NCBI GenBank assembly: GCA_002239105.1
Contig: MPNQ01000020.1
Location: 1 to 52,943 of the forward strand
DNA from: a marine group bacterium Sva0996 bin134
GTDB lineage: Bacteria; Actinomycetota; Acidimicrobiia; Acidimicrobiales; Bin134
Reading direction: 5' to 3'
DNA length: 52,943 nt
Numbering within the stretch: position 1 is the stretch's first letter; every line of letters starts with the position of its first letter. Under the pieces are notes generated by a model. It saw only the letters and a program-made list of their open reading frames with translations, had not been told where the DNA came from and ran no database searches. Position numbers and translations under genes: made by a program. This document shows, piece by piece, positions 33,804 to 45,598 of this stretch.

Positions 33804-36125
33804 ATGAGCCAATCAGCCGCGGCCGCCCGCTACGTCGGCCAGTCTGTCAAGCGGTTGGAAGATCCCCGCCTGGTCACCGGCCACGGCCGGTATGTGGATG
33901 ACATCGTGCTGCCCGGCATGCTCCACGCCGCCTTTGGGCGCAGCGATTTGGCCCGGGCCACCATCACCCGCCTCGACACCGTCGAGGCCGAAGCCCTCGA
34001 CGGTGTCTACGCCGTGTACACCGGCGCCGATCTGAACTCCTACAACGATTCGCTGCGGGCATCGCTGCATTCGCCCGAGTCGCCCGCACCCCCGGCCAAC
34101 ATGCTGGCCGAAGGCGACGTGCGCTTCGTGGGCGACCCCTATGTGATGGTGGTGGCCGAGAGCCGCTACATCGCCGAGGACGCCCTCGATTTGGTCGAAG
34201 TCGAATTCGAGCCGCTGGAGGCAGTGGTGGACTACGAGATCGCGGCGGAATCCGAACACCATGTCCACCCCGAGCTCGGCGGCAACCTGGCCCACGACCT
34301 GCCCGTGCCTAACCCGGCCACCGACGAGGCCTTCGAAAACGCCGCCCACACCATCACCGAGACCTGGCACCAGCACCGCCAGACCAACGTGCCCATGGAA
34401 ACCCGGGGCATCGTGGCCTCCTGGCAGCCCCACGCCGGGGTCATGGAGGTGTGGGCCTCCACGCAGAGCCCCCACGAGTTGCAGTTGGTCGGGGCCCGGG
34501 TGCTGGGCATCGGCGAGCACAAGATGGTGGTCCACTTCGGCGACGTGGGCGGCGGCTTCGGCCAGAAGATGTTCTTGGGCCGCGAAGACATGGCGGTTCT
34601 GGTGGTGGCCAAGCTCCTGGGCAGCCCGGTGAAGTGGATCGAAGACCGGCGGGAGAACCTGCTGGCCTCCAACCATGCCCGCATCGAGCAGATGACCGTG
34701 AAAATGGCGGTGGGGGAGGACGGCAGCTTCTTGGCCGCCGACTTGGACCAGCTCGAAGACGATGGCGCCTACCCGCTGGGCGGCCCGGCCACGCCGGGAG
34801 CCATGGCCACCATGCTGTACCCCGGTCCCTACCGGATGGGGCCGGTGAGCTGGCGGGCCCGCACCGTGTACACCAACACCTGCGGCCGGGGGGCCTACCG
34901 GGGCCCTTGGCAGATGGAGAGCGTGGCCCGCGAGCAGATGATCGACCGGGTGGCCCGAGAGATCGGTATGGATCCCCTCGAGCTGCGCCGCCGCAACGTG
35001 CTGAGGCCCGAAGACCTGCCCTACCAGGTGTCCACCGGGCTGCACTTCGAGACCACCATCTCGCCTGAGCAGACCCTGGAACAGGCCGCCGAGATGATCG
35101 GCTACGACGACTTCCGAGCCGAACAGGCCGCGGCCCGAGAGCAGGGCCGCTACCTGGGCCTGGGCATGGCTCTCTACATAGAGCCCACGTCGATGGGCAT
35201 GGGGCCGCTGGGAACAGAGTCGGCCATGCTCCGGGTGGAGGTCGACGGCCACGTCAACGTGTTCATGGGCACCGGCTCGCACGGCCAGAGCCTGGAGACC
35301 ACCATCGCGCAGCTGGTGGCCGACGAACTCGGGGTGCGCCCCGAAGATGTCACCCTGCATCAGGGCCACGGCTCCGGCTACGGGTTCGGAACCGGCGGCA
35401 GCCGCTCGGCGGTCATCGCCGGCAGCGCGGCCCGGGCGGCGGCATCGGGCGTGCGGGACAAGGTGGTGGCCATCGCCGCCCACCTCATGGAGGCCTCCGC
35501 CGACGACCTGGAGGTGGCCGACGGGGTGATCTCGGTGAAGGGCACACCGGCGGCCTCGATGACCATGGCCCAAGTGGCGGCCACCGCCTACCAGAACTCC
35601 GACGCACTGCCGCCGGGGACCGAGGCCGGCCTAGAGCACACCGCCCGCTACAAGGCCCCGCCCTCCACCCACTCCAACGCCTGTCACATCTGCACCTGCG
35701 AGCTCGACCCGGGCACCGGCAAGGTCACGCTGCTGCGCTACGTGGTGAGTGAGGACTGCGGCGTGCTCATCAACCCCATGGTGGTGGACGGCCAGATCGC
35801 CGGGGGAGTGGTGCAGGGCATCGGCGGCGTGCTCTATGAGCACGCGGTGTACGACGAGAGCGGCAATCCGCTGGCGTCCACCTTCCTCGACTACTTGTTG
35901 CCCACCGCGGCCGAGGTGCCCGATTTGGAGTGCGGCCATGTGGTGGTGCCCTCCGACACTCCCGGCGGACACAAGGGAACCGGGGAGGGCGGTGCCATCG
36001 GGGCGCCCCCGGCCATCTTCAATGCGGTGGCCGATGCCCTGGCCCCCTTCGGGGTATACCCCAACCGCCAGCCGCTCGACCCCAACGCTGTGCTCAGCCT
36101 GATCGCCTCGTCCCCCAACTCATAG
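33804..36125 (+). CDS. Molybdopterin-binding large subunit, CoxL/xanthine dehydrogenase family
   Basis: A 773-residue molybdenum subunit. ATG 33804 has a GGGGAG SD; an earlier ATG at 33738 overlaps the small-subunit gene but has a poor site. Visible motifs are GQSVKRLEDPRLVTGHGRYV at the N-terminus, the MPT-contact stretch GDVGGGFGQKM, and TGSHGQSLETTIAQ in the C-terminal domain. The catalytic Glu should be in the GEGGAIGAPPAI region near the end. The active-site loop reads AYRGPWQ: not AYxCSFR of form I (true) CO dehydrogenase, and a change from AYRGAGR of form II. The enzyme thus probably hydroxylates an aldehyde, purine or other heterocycle. It needs molybdopterin cofactor. Confidence 0.9.
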   Translation: MSQSAAAARYVGQSVKRLEDPRLVTGHGRYVDDIVLPGMLHAAFGRSDLARATITRLDTVEAEALDGVYAVYTGADLNSYNDSLRASLHSPESPAPPANMLAEGDVRFVGDPYVMVVAESRYIAEDALDLVEVEFEPLEAVVDYEIAAESEHHVHPELGGNLAHDLPVPNPATDEAFENAAHTITETWHQHRQTNVPMETRGIVASWQPHAGVMEVWASTQSPHELQLVGARVLGIGEHKMVVHFGDVGGGFGQKMFLGREDMAVLVVAKLLGSPVKWIEDRRENLLASNHARIEQMTVKMAVGEDGSFLAADLDQLEDDGAYPLGGPATPGAMATMLYPGPYRMGPVSWRARTVYTNTCGRGAYRGPWQMESVAREQMIDRVAREIGMDPLELRRRNVLRPEDLPYQVSTGLHFETTISPEQTLEQAAEMIGYDDFRAEQAAAREQGRYLGLGMALYIEPTSMGMGPLGTESAMLRVEVDGHVNVFMGTGSHGQSLETTIAQLVADELGVRPEDVTLHQGHGSGYGFGTGGSRSAVIAGSAARAAASGVRDKVVAIAAHLMEASADDLEVADGVISVKGTPAASMTMAQVAATAYQNSDALPPGTEAGLEHTARYKAPPSTHSNACHICTCELDPGTGKVTLLRYVVSEDCGVLINPMVVDGQIAGGVVQGIGGVLYEHAVYDESGNPLASTFLDYLLPTAAEVPDLECGHVVVPSDTPGGHKGTGEGGAIGAPPAIFNAVADALAPFGVYPNRQPLDPNAVLSLIASSPNS

Positions 36126-36138
36126 GAGTGACAAACAA

Positions 36139-37248
36139 ATGAGGTTTGCCCTGTTCTACGAGATCCCCGTGCCTCGCCCCTGGGACGAGGACAGCGAACG
36201 CCGGGCCTACCAGGAAGTGCTGGAGCAGGCCGTACTCGCCGATAAGTTGGGCTTCGACAGCGTGTGGACGGTGGAGCACCACTTCTTGGAGGAGTACTCG
36301 CACTGCTCCAACCCCGAGGTGCTCTATGGGGCCATCGCAGCCCGCACCGAGAACATCCGCATCGGCTACGGAGTGCGCCTCGCCCCCCAGCCCTACAACC
36401 ACCCGGTGCGCTCAGCCGAATCGGCCGCCACCCTGGATCTGATCAGCGGCGGTCGGGTGGAGTTCGGAACTGGCCGGTCTAACAGCCGGGCCGAGCTAGA
36501 GGGCTTTGGCATCGACCCCAACGAGACTCGGTCCATGTGGATCGAGGCCGTGAACCACATCGCCGGCTGTTGGATGAACGACGAATACAGCTTCGAGGGC
36601 GAGTATTGGTCGATGCCTCGCCGCCGGGTGATCCCCAAGCCGCTCCAAAAGCCGTGCCCACCCATGTGGGCGGCGGCAGGCAGCGATGAGACCCATCACA
36701 TCGTGGGGTCGATGGGACTAGGGCTCTTGTCGTTCAGCGTGTTCGTGCCCATGCCCGACCTGAAGAACAAGATCGACATCTACCGCAGTGCCATCGCCGA
36801 CTGCGCCGATCCGGTGGGCGGTCGCATGAACAACCGAGTGGCCAGCTTCACCATGGTCCACTGCGCGCCTACCACCGAGGAGGCCTATGAGGTGGGGCGG
36901 CAGTCGTTCGAGTGGTACCCCATCGCCGGTTTGCAGCTCTCCGCGTCGATGCCCGCCTGGCAGGCCGACCGCAACCTTGAGTTCAACGACTTCCAATACC
37001 TCAGCGGCATTACCGAGATGCTCGACAGCGGCATAGCCGAGCAGGCCATGAACCTGGAGGGGCTGGTGGAGATGGGCACCGCGCTCATCGGCGACCCCGA
37101 CCAGGTGATCCGCCTGGCCAAGGGCTACGAGGAGATCGGCACCGACCTGCTTTTCTGCGCCGTGCAGCCCTACAACATCCCCCACGACAAGGTGATGGAA
37201 TCCATAGAGCTGCTCGGCCGCCACGTATTGCCGGCGTTCGACCATTAG
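36139..37248 (+). CDS. LLM-class flavin-dependent oxidoreductase (bacterial luciferase-like)
   Basis: A 369-residue TIM-barrel flavoprotein of the luciferase-like monooxygenase group. LGFDSVWTVEHHFLEEYSH and RIGYGVRLAPQPYNHPVRSAE are typical. FGTGRSNSRAELEGFGI gives part of the FMN/F420 phosphate site. It starts 13 bases after the molybdenum-subunit gene behind AGGAG, so it is probably in the same operon and may work on the same substrate; this is inference. Actinobacterial members use FMNH2 or F420; the cofactor cannot be decided here. It has a relative at 50.8-52.0 kb, which is clearly a different subgroup. Confidence 0.88.
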   Translation: MRFALFYEIPVPRPWDEDSERRAYQEVLEQAVLADKLGFDSVWTVEHHFLEEYSHCSNPEVLYGAIAARTENIRIGYGVRLAPQPYNHPVRSAESAATLDLISGGRVEFGTGRSNSRAELEGFGIDPNETRSMWIEAVNHIAGCWMNDEYSFEGEYWSMPRRRVIPKPLQKPCPPMWAAAGSDETHHIVGSMGLGLLSFSVFVPMPDLKNKIDIYRSAIADCADPVGGRMNNRVASFTMVHCAPTTEEAYEVGRQSFEWYPIAGLQLSASMPAWQADRNLEFNDFQYLSGITEMLDSGIAEQAMNLEGLVEMGTALIGDPDQVIRLAKGYEEIGTDLLFCAVQPYNIPHDKVMESIELLGRHVLPAFDH

Positions 37249-37312
37249 CTCGTCGCCACCGGCATCGGAGCCGGGGACACCCGGCGCCGCATCGCCTTCT
37301 ACCCGGTGGGGT

Positions 37313-38149
37313 GTGGGGATGTGGGCGGCGGCCACCGGCATCTTCTTGTTCAGTTGGGGGCCGATCCTGGTCCGCGACAACGAGTTCGGCGCGCTGCCGT
37401 TCGCGTTTTGGCGGTTGTTCGGGGCCGCGGCGTGGGCGGTGGCTGCGCTGTACCTGCGGGGAGGCCGGCTCGACCGTCGGGTGCTGCGCCACTCCCTGGC
37501 CGGCGGGGTGGTGTTCACCGTCAATGCGGCCACGTTCTTCACCGCCATCAAGACCACCACGGTGGCCAACACCATGATCATCGGATCTACCGCTCCCATA
37601 TTCTTGCTGTGGGCCGCCAGCCGAATCTTCAAAGAGCAGATCAGCTACCGGGTGATCGTGGCCACACCGGTCGCCATCGCGGGCATGGTGTTGGTGCTGT
37701 TGGGCCGGTCGGAGGATTCTGGGGGTGGATCGCTGACCGGCGATGTGCTGGCGGTGGTGGCCGTTATCGCCTTCGCCGGCTACCTGGTGGCTTCCAGGGT
37801 GGCCCGCACCCATTTGAGCGCCCTGGAGTACCAGGCCGGCTGGTCCACCATCGCCACAGTGCTGATGCTGCCGATCGCGCTCTTATCATTCGACCCCCTG
37901 GTCATCGCCGACGGCTGGAGCTGGGGGGTGGCCGGCACCATGGCGGTGACTGCCGGTTTGGCCCACCTGCTGGTCAACTACAGCCACCGGTACGTGTCGC
38001 TGCGGGCCATCACCCTTTTGAACATGGTCGCTCCGGCGTTGGCAGTGCTGTGGGCCTGGTTCTTGTTCGACGAGCAGCTCGGCGGATTGCAGTGGCTGGG
38101 CGTCCCCCTGGTGGTGCTTTCGGTGCTGGCCGTCATAGTGGATGAGTGA
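37313..38149 (+). CDS. EamA-family (DMT) transporter
   Basis: A 278-residue membrane protein with two repeats of the EamA domain and about nine or ten hydrophobic segments. FAFWRLFGAAAWAVAALYL, FTAIKTTTVANTMIIGSTAP and NYSHRYVSLRAITLLNMVAP are recognisable; the last matches the family stretch in the second repeat before a loop helix with the usual FDEQ. The start is uncertain (GTG 37313 or ATG 37319); the first helix seems short. DMT proteins export amino acids or other metabolites; the substrate is unknown. Confidence 0.82.
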   Translation: MGMWAAATGIFLFSWGPILVRDNEFGALPFAFWRLFGAAAWAVAALYLRGGRLDRRVLRHSLAGGVVFTVNAATFFTAIKTTTVANTMIIGSTAPIFLLWAASRIFKEQISYRVIVATPVAIAGMVLVLLGRSEDSGGGSLTGDVLAVVAVIAFAGYLVASRVARTHLSALEYQAGWSTIATVLMLPIALLSFDPLVIADGWSWGVAGTMAVTAGLAHLLVNYSHRYVSLRAITLLNMVAPALAVLWAWFLFDEQLGGLQWLGVPLVVLSVLAVIVDE

Positions 38150-38209
38150 TGGGGACGGATTTCGGCTGTGGCCAGCGATTTGGATGAGTGAGCCCGTCAG
38201 CTAGGGGAG

Positions 38210-38215
38210 TAGAAT
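38210..38215 (+). promoter_or_regulatory. Candidate -10 box for the tRNA pair
   Basis: TAGAAT (38210-38215) matches five of six bases of the -10 consensus and ends ten bases before the mature tRNA-Asn. No good -35 box is seen at 16-18 bases upstream. It lies in the 76-base gap behind the EamA gene. Confidence 0.35.
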
Positions 38216-38225
38216 CGCCAGTCGA

Positions 38226-38298
38226 TCCGGGGTAGCTCAACCGGCAGAGCAAGCGGCTGTTAACCGCTAGGTTGTGAGTTCGAGTCTCACCCCCGGAG
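38226..38298 (+). tRNA. tRNA-Asn(GTT)
   Basis: The cloverleaf closes fully: acceptor TCCGGGG/CCCCGGA, D stem GCTC/GAGC, anticodon stem AGCGG/CCGCT with loop CTGTTAA, giving anticodon GTT at 38259-38261 (reads AAC/AAU). The T arm has GTTCGAGTC. Discriminator is G, as in tRNA-Asn. CCA is encoded (38299-38301). Confidence 0.95.
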
Positions 38299-38343
38299 CC
38301 AATCCAGTGCCATCTCCGCAGGTTCTGCACTTAGGATGTCAGC

Positions 38344-38416
38344 GGGCCCGTAGCTCAGTGGTCAGAGCAGGCGACTCATAATCGCTCGGTCGCGGGTTCG
38401 ATCCCCGCCGGGCCCA
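38344..38416 (+). tRNA. tRNA-Ile2(CAT), lysidine type
   Basis: Acceptor GGGCCCG/CGGGCCC, D stem GCTC/GAGC, anticodon stem GGCGA/TCGCT with loop CTCATAA and anticodon CAT at 38377-38379. A CAT anticodon could mean Met, but the whole D-arm and anticodon arm match the E. coli tRNA-Ile2 that I remember and differ from elongator tRNA-Met. If so, TilS must convert the wobble C to lysidine so that it reads AUA. CCA is encoded (38417-38419). It follows tRNA-Asn by about 45 bases. Confidence 0.85.
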
Positions 38417-38623
38417 CCACCTTGTCAAATGCTACGAGCACCGTTGCTAAGGGTGATTTAGGTGAATTCCGATTACCCCAAACTCAAGCCCGATAAATTC
38501 TAGGCAATTATGGGCCAGGCTCATTCGCACTGACATGTCCCCCCCCCTCTTGCCGCCGTTGGAAAAGGGTCAACTATTACGCACCGCTGGTGAGTCCGAC
38601 ATGTCCCGTGACCGTGGTCTTCC

Positions 38624-41370
<2,747 letters not shown>

Positions 41371-41374
<4 letters not shown>

Positions 41375-42180
41375 ACAGGAACCGTCGAACCAGCTTCCGA
41401 CTGGGATGGTGAGGATTCGCCCGAGTCTTCTGAGGTCTCCTGCCAGCGGCGGGTGAGCCAGCCGAGGCGGTGGGCCACGTACAGGCCGATCATGGCCAGC
41501 GCCGCTCCCACGAAGCCGTCGATCACCCAGTGGTTGCCGGTGAGCACCACCGCCATTGCCATCAGCAGTGGAGAGGCCACCGCGAACACCCGCACCGGGA
41601 TCGACTTGGTGCTGCGGAACAGCACCACCCCGGCCAGCACGTTCCATCCCACGTGGAAGCTGGGCAATGCGGCGTACTTGTTCACCACCGATGGGGGCTG
41701 GAGGTATTTGTAGGAGGTGGACAGCTCGGCCACCGTGTCGGTGAATCCGTCGAAGAACCGGGGCGGGGCCACCGGGAAGAACGCGAAGAACACCAGTCCC
41801 AGCGCACCGGAGACGATCATGGCGTTGCGCATGAGCGTGTAGCGGTGCCGGTTGTAGCGGTAGAGCAGAACCAAAGCGCCCAGCACTACCGGCCAGTGCA
41901 GCCAGATGTACACCCAGTTGGCCGCTGTGACCATCCAGTGGTAGTCGAGCACCGCCGACTGCGACCACGCCTCCAAGTCCAAGCCCAGAGTGGACTCGAA
42001 GGTCAGCAGGTCGTAGGCGTTTTTGAACGCGGCAACCTCAGCCCCTTTGGTGATCATGCGCACGCCGAAGTAGATCAGCGCGGCCACCGTCACTATGAGC
42101 ACTTGACCAGGGAAATTGCGCCAACTCCGAGCGCTGCCGGCAATTTCCGGCGCAACGATGATCTTGAGCCGACGAACCAT
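41371..42180 (-). CDS. PAP2-superfamily membrane phosphatase (inositol phosphotransferase type)
   Basis: A 269-residue membrane protein with about six hydrophobic segments. [12 protein letters not shown] and [12 protein letters not shown] match the second and third catalytic motifs of the PAP2/Aur1 (PAP2_3) group, with both active His residues. [12 protein letters not shown] before them is also typical of that group. These enzymes act on phospholipids or isoprenyl phosphates, or transfer inositol phosphate to lipids. The tail is Ser/Glu-rich. Its stop overlaps the end of the convergent RCC1-like gene by four bases. Confidence 0.8.
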
Positions 42181-42257
42181 GGGTTACCTATGTTACCGAA
42201 TCATTACCGGCTCTTCGCAAGGAGTTCGCCTTGTGGCTGCCGGCGATCAGGCAGTTC

Positions 42258-42842
42258 TCAGATGTCGCCCAGCCAGGCGGGGGCCCGGTCCAGCAGGAAC
42301 TCGCTTATCTGGGCCACCTTGGGCAATATGCCGCCCAGGCACTCTTGGCCGGTGAACATACCGGTGATCGACACCTCCACCCGGGCGGTAATGGAGACGC
42401 TCCGCTCCGGGGCGTCGGTGACCGCGGCGTAGGCGTCGATGGCCGATACGTCGAGGGGCAGTTCCATGCCGCCGATGCCGGCCAGGTCGGTGGCCAACAG
42501 CAGCAGGTCGGGGCCGTCGGGCAGTGGCGGCAGGCTCCACGACACCACCATGGGCAGCTTGAAGTCCTCGGTGGGCTCCACCCCCTCGGGCAGTTCCATC
42601 AAGTGGTCTTCGAAGCCCAGCATCACCCGGGGATCGACCTCCAGCGTGATGTGCACATCCAGCGGCCCGCCGCAGGCAACCGCGGGGTGAAGGTCCACTT
42701 CCCATGCCTGGCGCATGGAGTAGGTCTCCACGAAATGTCGATCATCGTGGACGTGGAAACCGTGGTCAGCGGCATGGTCTTTGAGATCGGCGATGAAGGT
42801 GGCGATATCGACGACAGCCAAGAACTCCACATTGCCACGCAA
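42258..42842 (-). CDS. Protein of unknown function
   Basis: A 194-residue acidic soluble protein without a family I know. It opens with VEFLAVVDIATFIADLKDHA and has several His residues (HGFHVHDDRHF at 27-37). Strand-like segments such as PLDVHITLEV and SVSITARVEV recur, which suggests a beta-rich fold with two similar halves. No signal peptide or membrane segment is seen. The start is TTG 42842 with AGGACGG before it, or GTG 42830. It is divergent from the inositol-phosphatase gene 41 bases away and may share its control region. Codon usage looks genuine and similar to its neighbours. Confidence 0.6.
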   Translation of the reverse strand: MRGNVEFLAVVDIATFIADLKDHAADHGFHVHDDRHFVETYSMRQAWEVDLHPAVACGGPLDVHITLEVDPRVMLGFEDHLMELPEGVEPTEDFKLPMVVSWSLPPLPDGPDLLLLATDLAGIGGMELPLDVSAIDAYAAVTDAPERSVSITARVEVSITGMFTGQECLGGILPKVAQISEFLLDRAPAWLGDI

Positions 42843-42883
42843 TTAACCGTCCTGGCTACCCGTTAGCGGTTAGCTTCACCCCG

Positions 42884-43714
42884 GTGGACAGCGACCGGAT
42901 TCTGGCAGTGTTCGACCGGGCCGCGGCCCGGGTGGCCGAGGTGGTGGCCCGAATGGGCGGATGGCATCTCACCGGCGCGCGAGAAGGCCAGTACAGCTTC
43001 GACGTGGCCGCTGATGAAGCAGCCTGCGAGGTGCTCTTGGAGGCCGGCTTCGGGGTGTACAGCGAGGAGTCGGGATCGCACAACCCCGATCGGGAGCTCA
43101 TAGCGGTGCTCGACCCGGTGGACGGCTCCACCAATGCGGCCCGCGGCCTGCCGTGGTTCTCCACCAGCTTCTGTGCAGTGGACTCCGGTGGGATGGCGGC
43201 CGCTTTGGTGCTCAACCTGGTCAACGGCAAGTCCTACCGAGCCGCAAGGGGCCATGGAGCCACCGTCGACGGCCGCCCGCTGGTCCCACCGACTGGAGAA
43301 GGTGCCCGTCGGGGTTCTGGGCCATCGGGGCAGGAGTCTTTGGGGGAGGCCACGGTGGGGCTGACCTACATTCCCCCCCGACATCTGGGCTGGAGGCAGT
43401 ATCGGGTGCTGGGATCTATCGCCCTGGACATGTGCGCGGTGGCCGAGGGGGTTCTCGACGCCTACATCGACTGCACCAATGAGGGCCATTCCACCTGGGA
43501 CTACCTGGGCGCTGCGTTGGTGTGCGCCGAGGCCGGGGTGGCCATGGGCGAGGCCTGGGGGCGGGGGCTTTTGCCCGACGACCTGGCCGAGCGGCGCTAC
43601 CCGGTGGTGGCCGCCACCCCGCCGCTGTTGGACGAGGTCTTGGCTCAGCGCCGTACTTTCGGCGCCGACGACCGCGCCGCTATCGGTGCGGGAGAAGCCT
43701 CGGCCCACGACTAA
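42884..43714 (+). CDS. Inositol monophosphatase-family protein
   Basis: A 276-residue Mg2+-dependent phosphatase-fold protein. Metal ligands are in YSEESG (about 59-64) and DPVDGSTNAARGLPWFSTSF (about 77-96); the third site is STWDYLGAALVCAEAG near 206-221. Members hydrolyse inositol phosphate, PAP, histidinol phosphate or fructose bisphosphate. The nearby hisG could point to a histidinol phosphatase role, but nothing else supports it. The start is GTG 42884. A tRNA-Val follows 15 bases after the stop. Confidence 0.85.
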   Translation: MDSDRILAVFDRAAARVAEVVARMGGWHLTGAREGQYSFDVAADEAACEVLLEAGFGVYSEESGSHNPDRELIAVLDPVDGSTNAARGLPWFSTSFCAVDSGGMAAALVLNLVNGKSYRAARGHGATVDGRPLVPPTGEGARRGSGPSGQESLGEATVGLTYIPPRHLGWRQYRVLGSIALDMCAVAEGVLDAYIDCTNEGHSTWDYLGAALVCAEAGVAMGEAWGRGLLPDDLAERRYPVVAATPPLLDEVLAQRRTFGADDRAAIGAGEASAHD

Positions 43715-43729
43715 TCTGGCCCCCTCACC

Positions 43730-43803
43730 GGGCGCGTAGCTCAGATGGCAAGAGCGCTTCCCTTACAAGGAAGAGGCCGGGGGTTCAAGTCCCTCCGCGC
43801 CCA
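43730..43803 (+). tRNA. tRNA-Val(TAC)
   Basis: Acceptor GGGCGCG/CGCGCCC, D stem GCTC/GAGC, anticodon stem CTTCC/GGAAG with loop CTTACAA and anticodon TAC at 43764-43766. The T arm has GTTCAAGTC. Discriminator is A. Unlike the two tRNAs at 38.2-38.4 kb, CCA is not encoded (CCC follows), so the CCA-adding enzyme is needed. TAATCT at 43712-43717 could be its -10 box and overlaps the preceding stop. Confidence 0.95.
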
Positions 43804-43927
43804 CCCCAGGCCATGAGTATGGATTCTCCCTGTAGATGGCGAGCAAGCAGCGCGATGGGTAACAATGGCTCCCGTCATATCGCCGGTCGCTTTATGAGGA
43901 GCGCGCCGGTCCTTTGAAGGGGGAAAC

Positions 43928-45559
43928 GTGAAGCACTTCCGTTGGCTCATTTGTCTGTTGGCCGTGTTCGCTCTTGTCGCCGCGTCGTGCGGCGGCAACG
44001 ACGATGACGATTCGGGTGCAGCTGCACCAACTGCCGCTCCCACCGAAGCGCCAGATGACATGGGTGATGATTCCATGGACGACGACATGGGTGATGATTC
44101 CATGGACGACGACATGGGCGATGATTCCATGGACGACGACATGGGCGATGATTCCATGGACGACGACATGGGTGATGATTCCATGGACGACGACATGGGC
44201 GATGATTCCATGGACGACGACATGGGCGATGATTCCATGGACGACGACATGGACGAGACCGATGCCGAGCCGGTGGCAACCGAAGTACCCGAGGTTGATC
44301 CGTGCGAGGCCGTGGACCTCGAGGCCACAGATATCGGGATCACATCCGACACCATCACCGTGCTGGTCATGGCCGATGTCGGCTCCCCGTTGGCGCCCGG
44401 CCTGTTCCAGGGCTCCATCGATGGTGTCAAGGCCTGGGCCAACCATGTGAACGCCGAAGGCGGCTTGGCTTGCCGCCAAGTCGAGGTGATCGAGCACGAC
44501 TCGGCCATCAACCCCACCGAGACCACCAACGGTTTCCTGGTGGCCTGCGAAGACGCGTTTGCCCTGGTCGGCACGACGGCGCTGTTCGCTCTCGACACCA
44601 CCGATTTGCAGTCCTGCCCCGATGCCCAGGGCAACAACATCGGAGTGCCCGACTTCGCCTACATCACCACTGAACCCCCTCACCAGTGCTCGGTCGTGAC
44701 GTTTGCCACCAGCAGGCCCAACAGCGAGTGCCCCTACGCCGGCACCGGCAACCGGGCCGTGCAGAGCCAGGTGGGTCACATCCAGTGGCTCCAGGAGAAC
44801 ATCGAAGCCAATCTCAATGGCGTGTATTTGATTCCCTCCGACCTGCCCTCGACCATCGCTACGTCTATGCCCCAGGTGCGGTCCTTCCAGGAGATCGGCG
44901 TTGTCATTGATGGTGAGCCCGGTATCAGCGGCTTCACCACCCAGTCGGAGTATGGCGCTTTCATCCAGACCATGCGGGACAACAATTCCAACTTCGCCTA
45001 TTCCGGCTCTGACGATCAGTCCATGATCAAGTGGCGCAGTGAGGCCGAAGCCCAAGGCCTGGACGCCGACAGTGTGATCTGGATGTGCCAGCTGGCCTGC
45101 TACACCCCCAGCTTCCTTGATGCTGGCGATGTGGTTGAGAACACCTACATGTGGATTTGGTTCCTGCCGTTCGATGAGACCGACACCAACCAAGAACTGG
45201 CCGACTTCATTGAGGCCATCGATAACCCGTTCCCGCCAGCGTGGGCTGCGGGCTCCTGGGCCGACGGCGTGCTGTTCGAGCAGGTCGTGAACGGCATAGT
45301 GGCCGAGGGCGGCCCCAACGCCGTGACTCGCCAGTCGGTGTTGGACGGCGCCCGCAATCTGACGTCCTTCGACGTGAATGGCTGGTGGAGTCCAGCGGAC
45401 TACTCCACCACCGAGAACATCATGCCCTGCTTCATGCTGATGCAGGTGCAGAACAACGAGTTCGTCCGGGTGCATCCCGCAGAGCGGGGCGAACTGGACT
45501 GCAACGCCGACAACGTGGTTCCCCTGACCCGGGACTGGGGCGCTGAGTTCGGCGGCTAG
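43928..45559 (+). CDS. Substrate-binding lipoprotein of a liv-type ABC transporter, with acidic repeat linker
   Basis: A 543-residue lipoprotein. The signal peptide ends with the lipobox VAASC (Cys21). Residues about 25-110 are a very acidic linker with seven 9-residue repeats (GDDSMDDDM). The rest is a type I periplasmic-binding protein of the branched-chain amino acid (Peripla_BP_6) kind: ITVLVMADVGSPLAPGLFQG, VKAWANHVNAEGGLACR and VEHDSAINPTE-like ITSDT signatures. It should bind an amino acid, amide or similar ligand and deliver it to the permease encoded next. GTG start behind AAGGGGG. It opens a five-gene operon (to 49646). Confidence 0.88.
   Translation: MKHFRWLICLLAVFALVAASCGGNDDDDSGAAAPTAAPTEAPDDMGDDSMDDDMGDDSMDDDMGDDSMDDDMGDDSMDDDMGDDSMDDDMGDDSMDDDMGDDSMDDDMDETDAEPVATEVPEVDPCEAVDLEATDIGITSDTITVLVMADVGSPLAPGLFQGSIDGVKAWANHVNAEGGLACRQVEVIEHDSAINPTETTNGFLVACEDAFALVGTTALFALDTTDLQSCPDAQGNNIGVPDFAYITTEPPHQCSVVTFATSRPNSECPYAGTGNRAVQSQVGHIQWLQENIEANLNGVYLIPSDLPSTIATSMPQVRSFQEIGVVIDGEPGISGFTTQSEYGAFIQTMRDNNSNFAYSGSDDQSMIKWRSEAEAQGLDADSVIWMCQLACYTPSFLDAGDVVENTYMWIWFLPFDETDTNQELADFIEAIDNPFPPAWAAGSWADGVLFEQVVNGIVAEGGPNAVTRQSVLDGARNLTSFDVNGWWSPADYSTTENIMPCFMLMQVQNNEFVRVHPAERGELDCNADNVVPLTRDWGAEFGG
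44063..44251 (+). repeat. 27-bp minisatellite, seven copies
   Basis: Seven head-to-tail copies of a 27-base unit encode GDDSMDDDM. Copies differ mainly by GGT or GGC at the glycine codon, so the array is young. It keeps the frame and makes the stalk between the lipid anchor and the binding domain. Confidence 0.95.
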
Positions 45560-45598
45560 CCAGGACACGAGTGAGGAGGCCAGGAAGGGCTGAGTTCT

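Noticed and set aside
33813..35573. Minus-strand open frame of 586 codons opposite the molybdenum subunit gene
   Set aside because: Same reason: antisense to a clear enzyme gene, biased composition, no family.
33804..36125. Large subunit as a true (form I) CO dehydrogenase
   Set aside because: The Cys-containing AYxCSFR loop is missing; the loop reads AYRGPWQ.
44063..44251. 27-bp repeat considered as a CRISPR or binding-site array
   Set aside because: No spacers; the unit is a multiple of three and encodes an acidic linker in frame.
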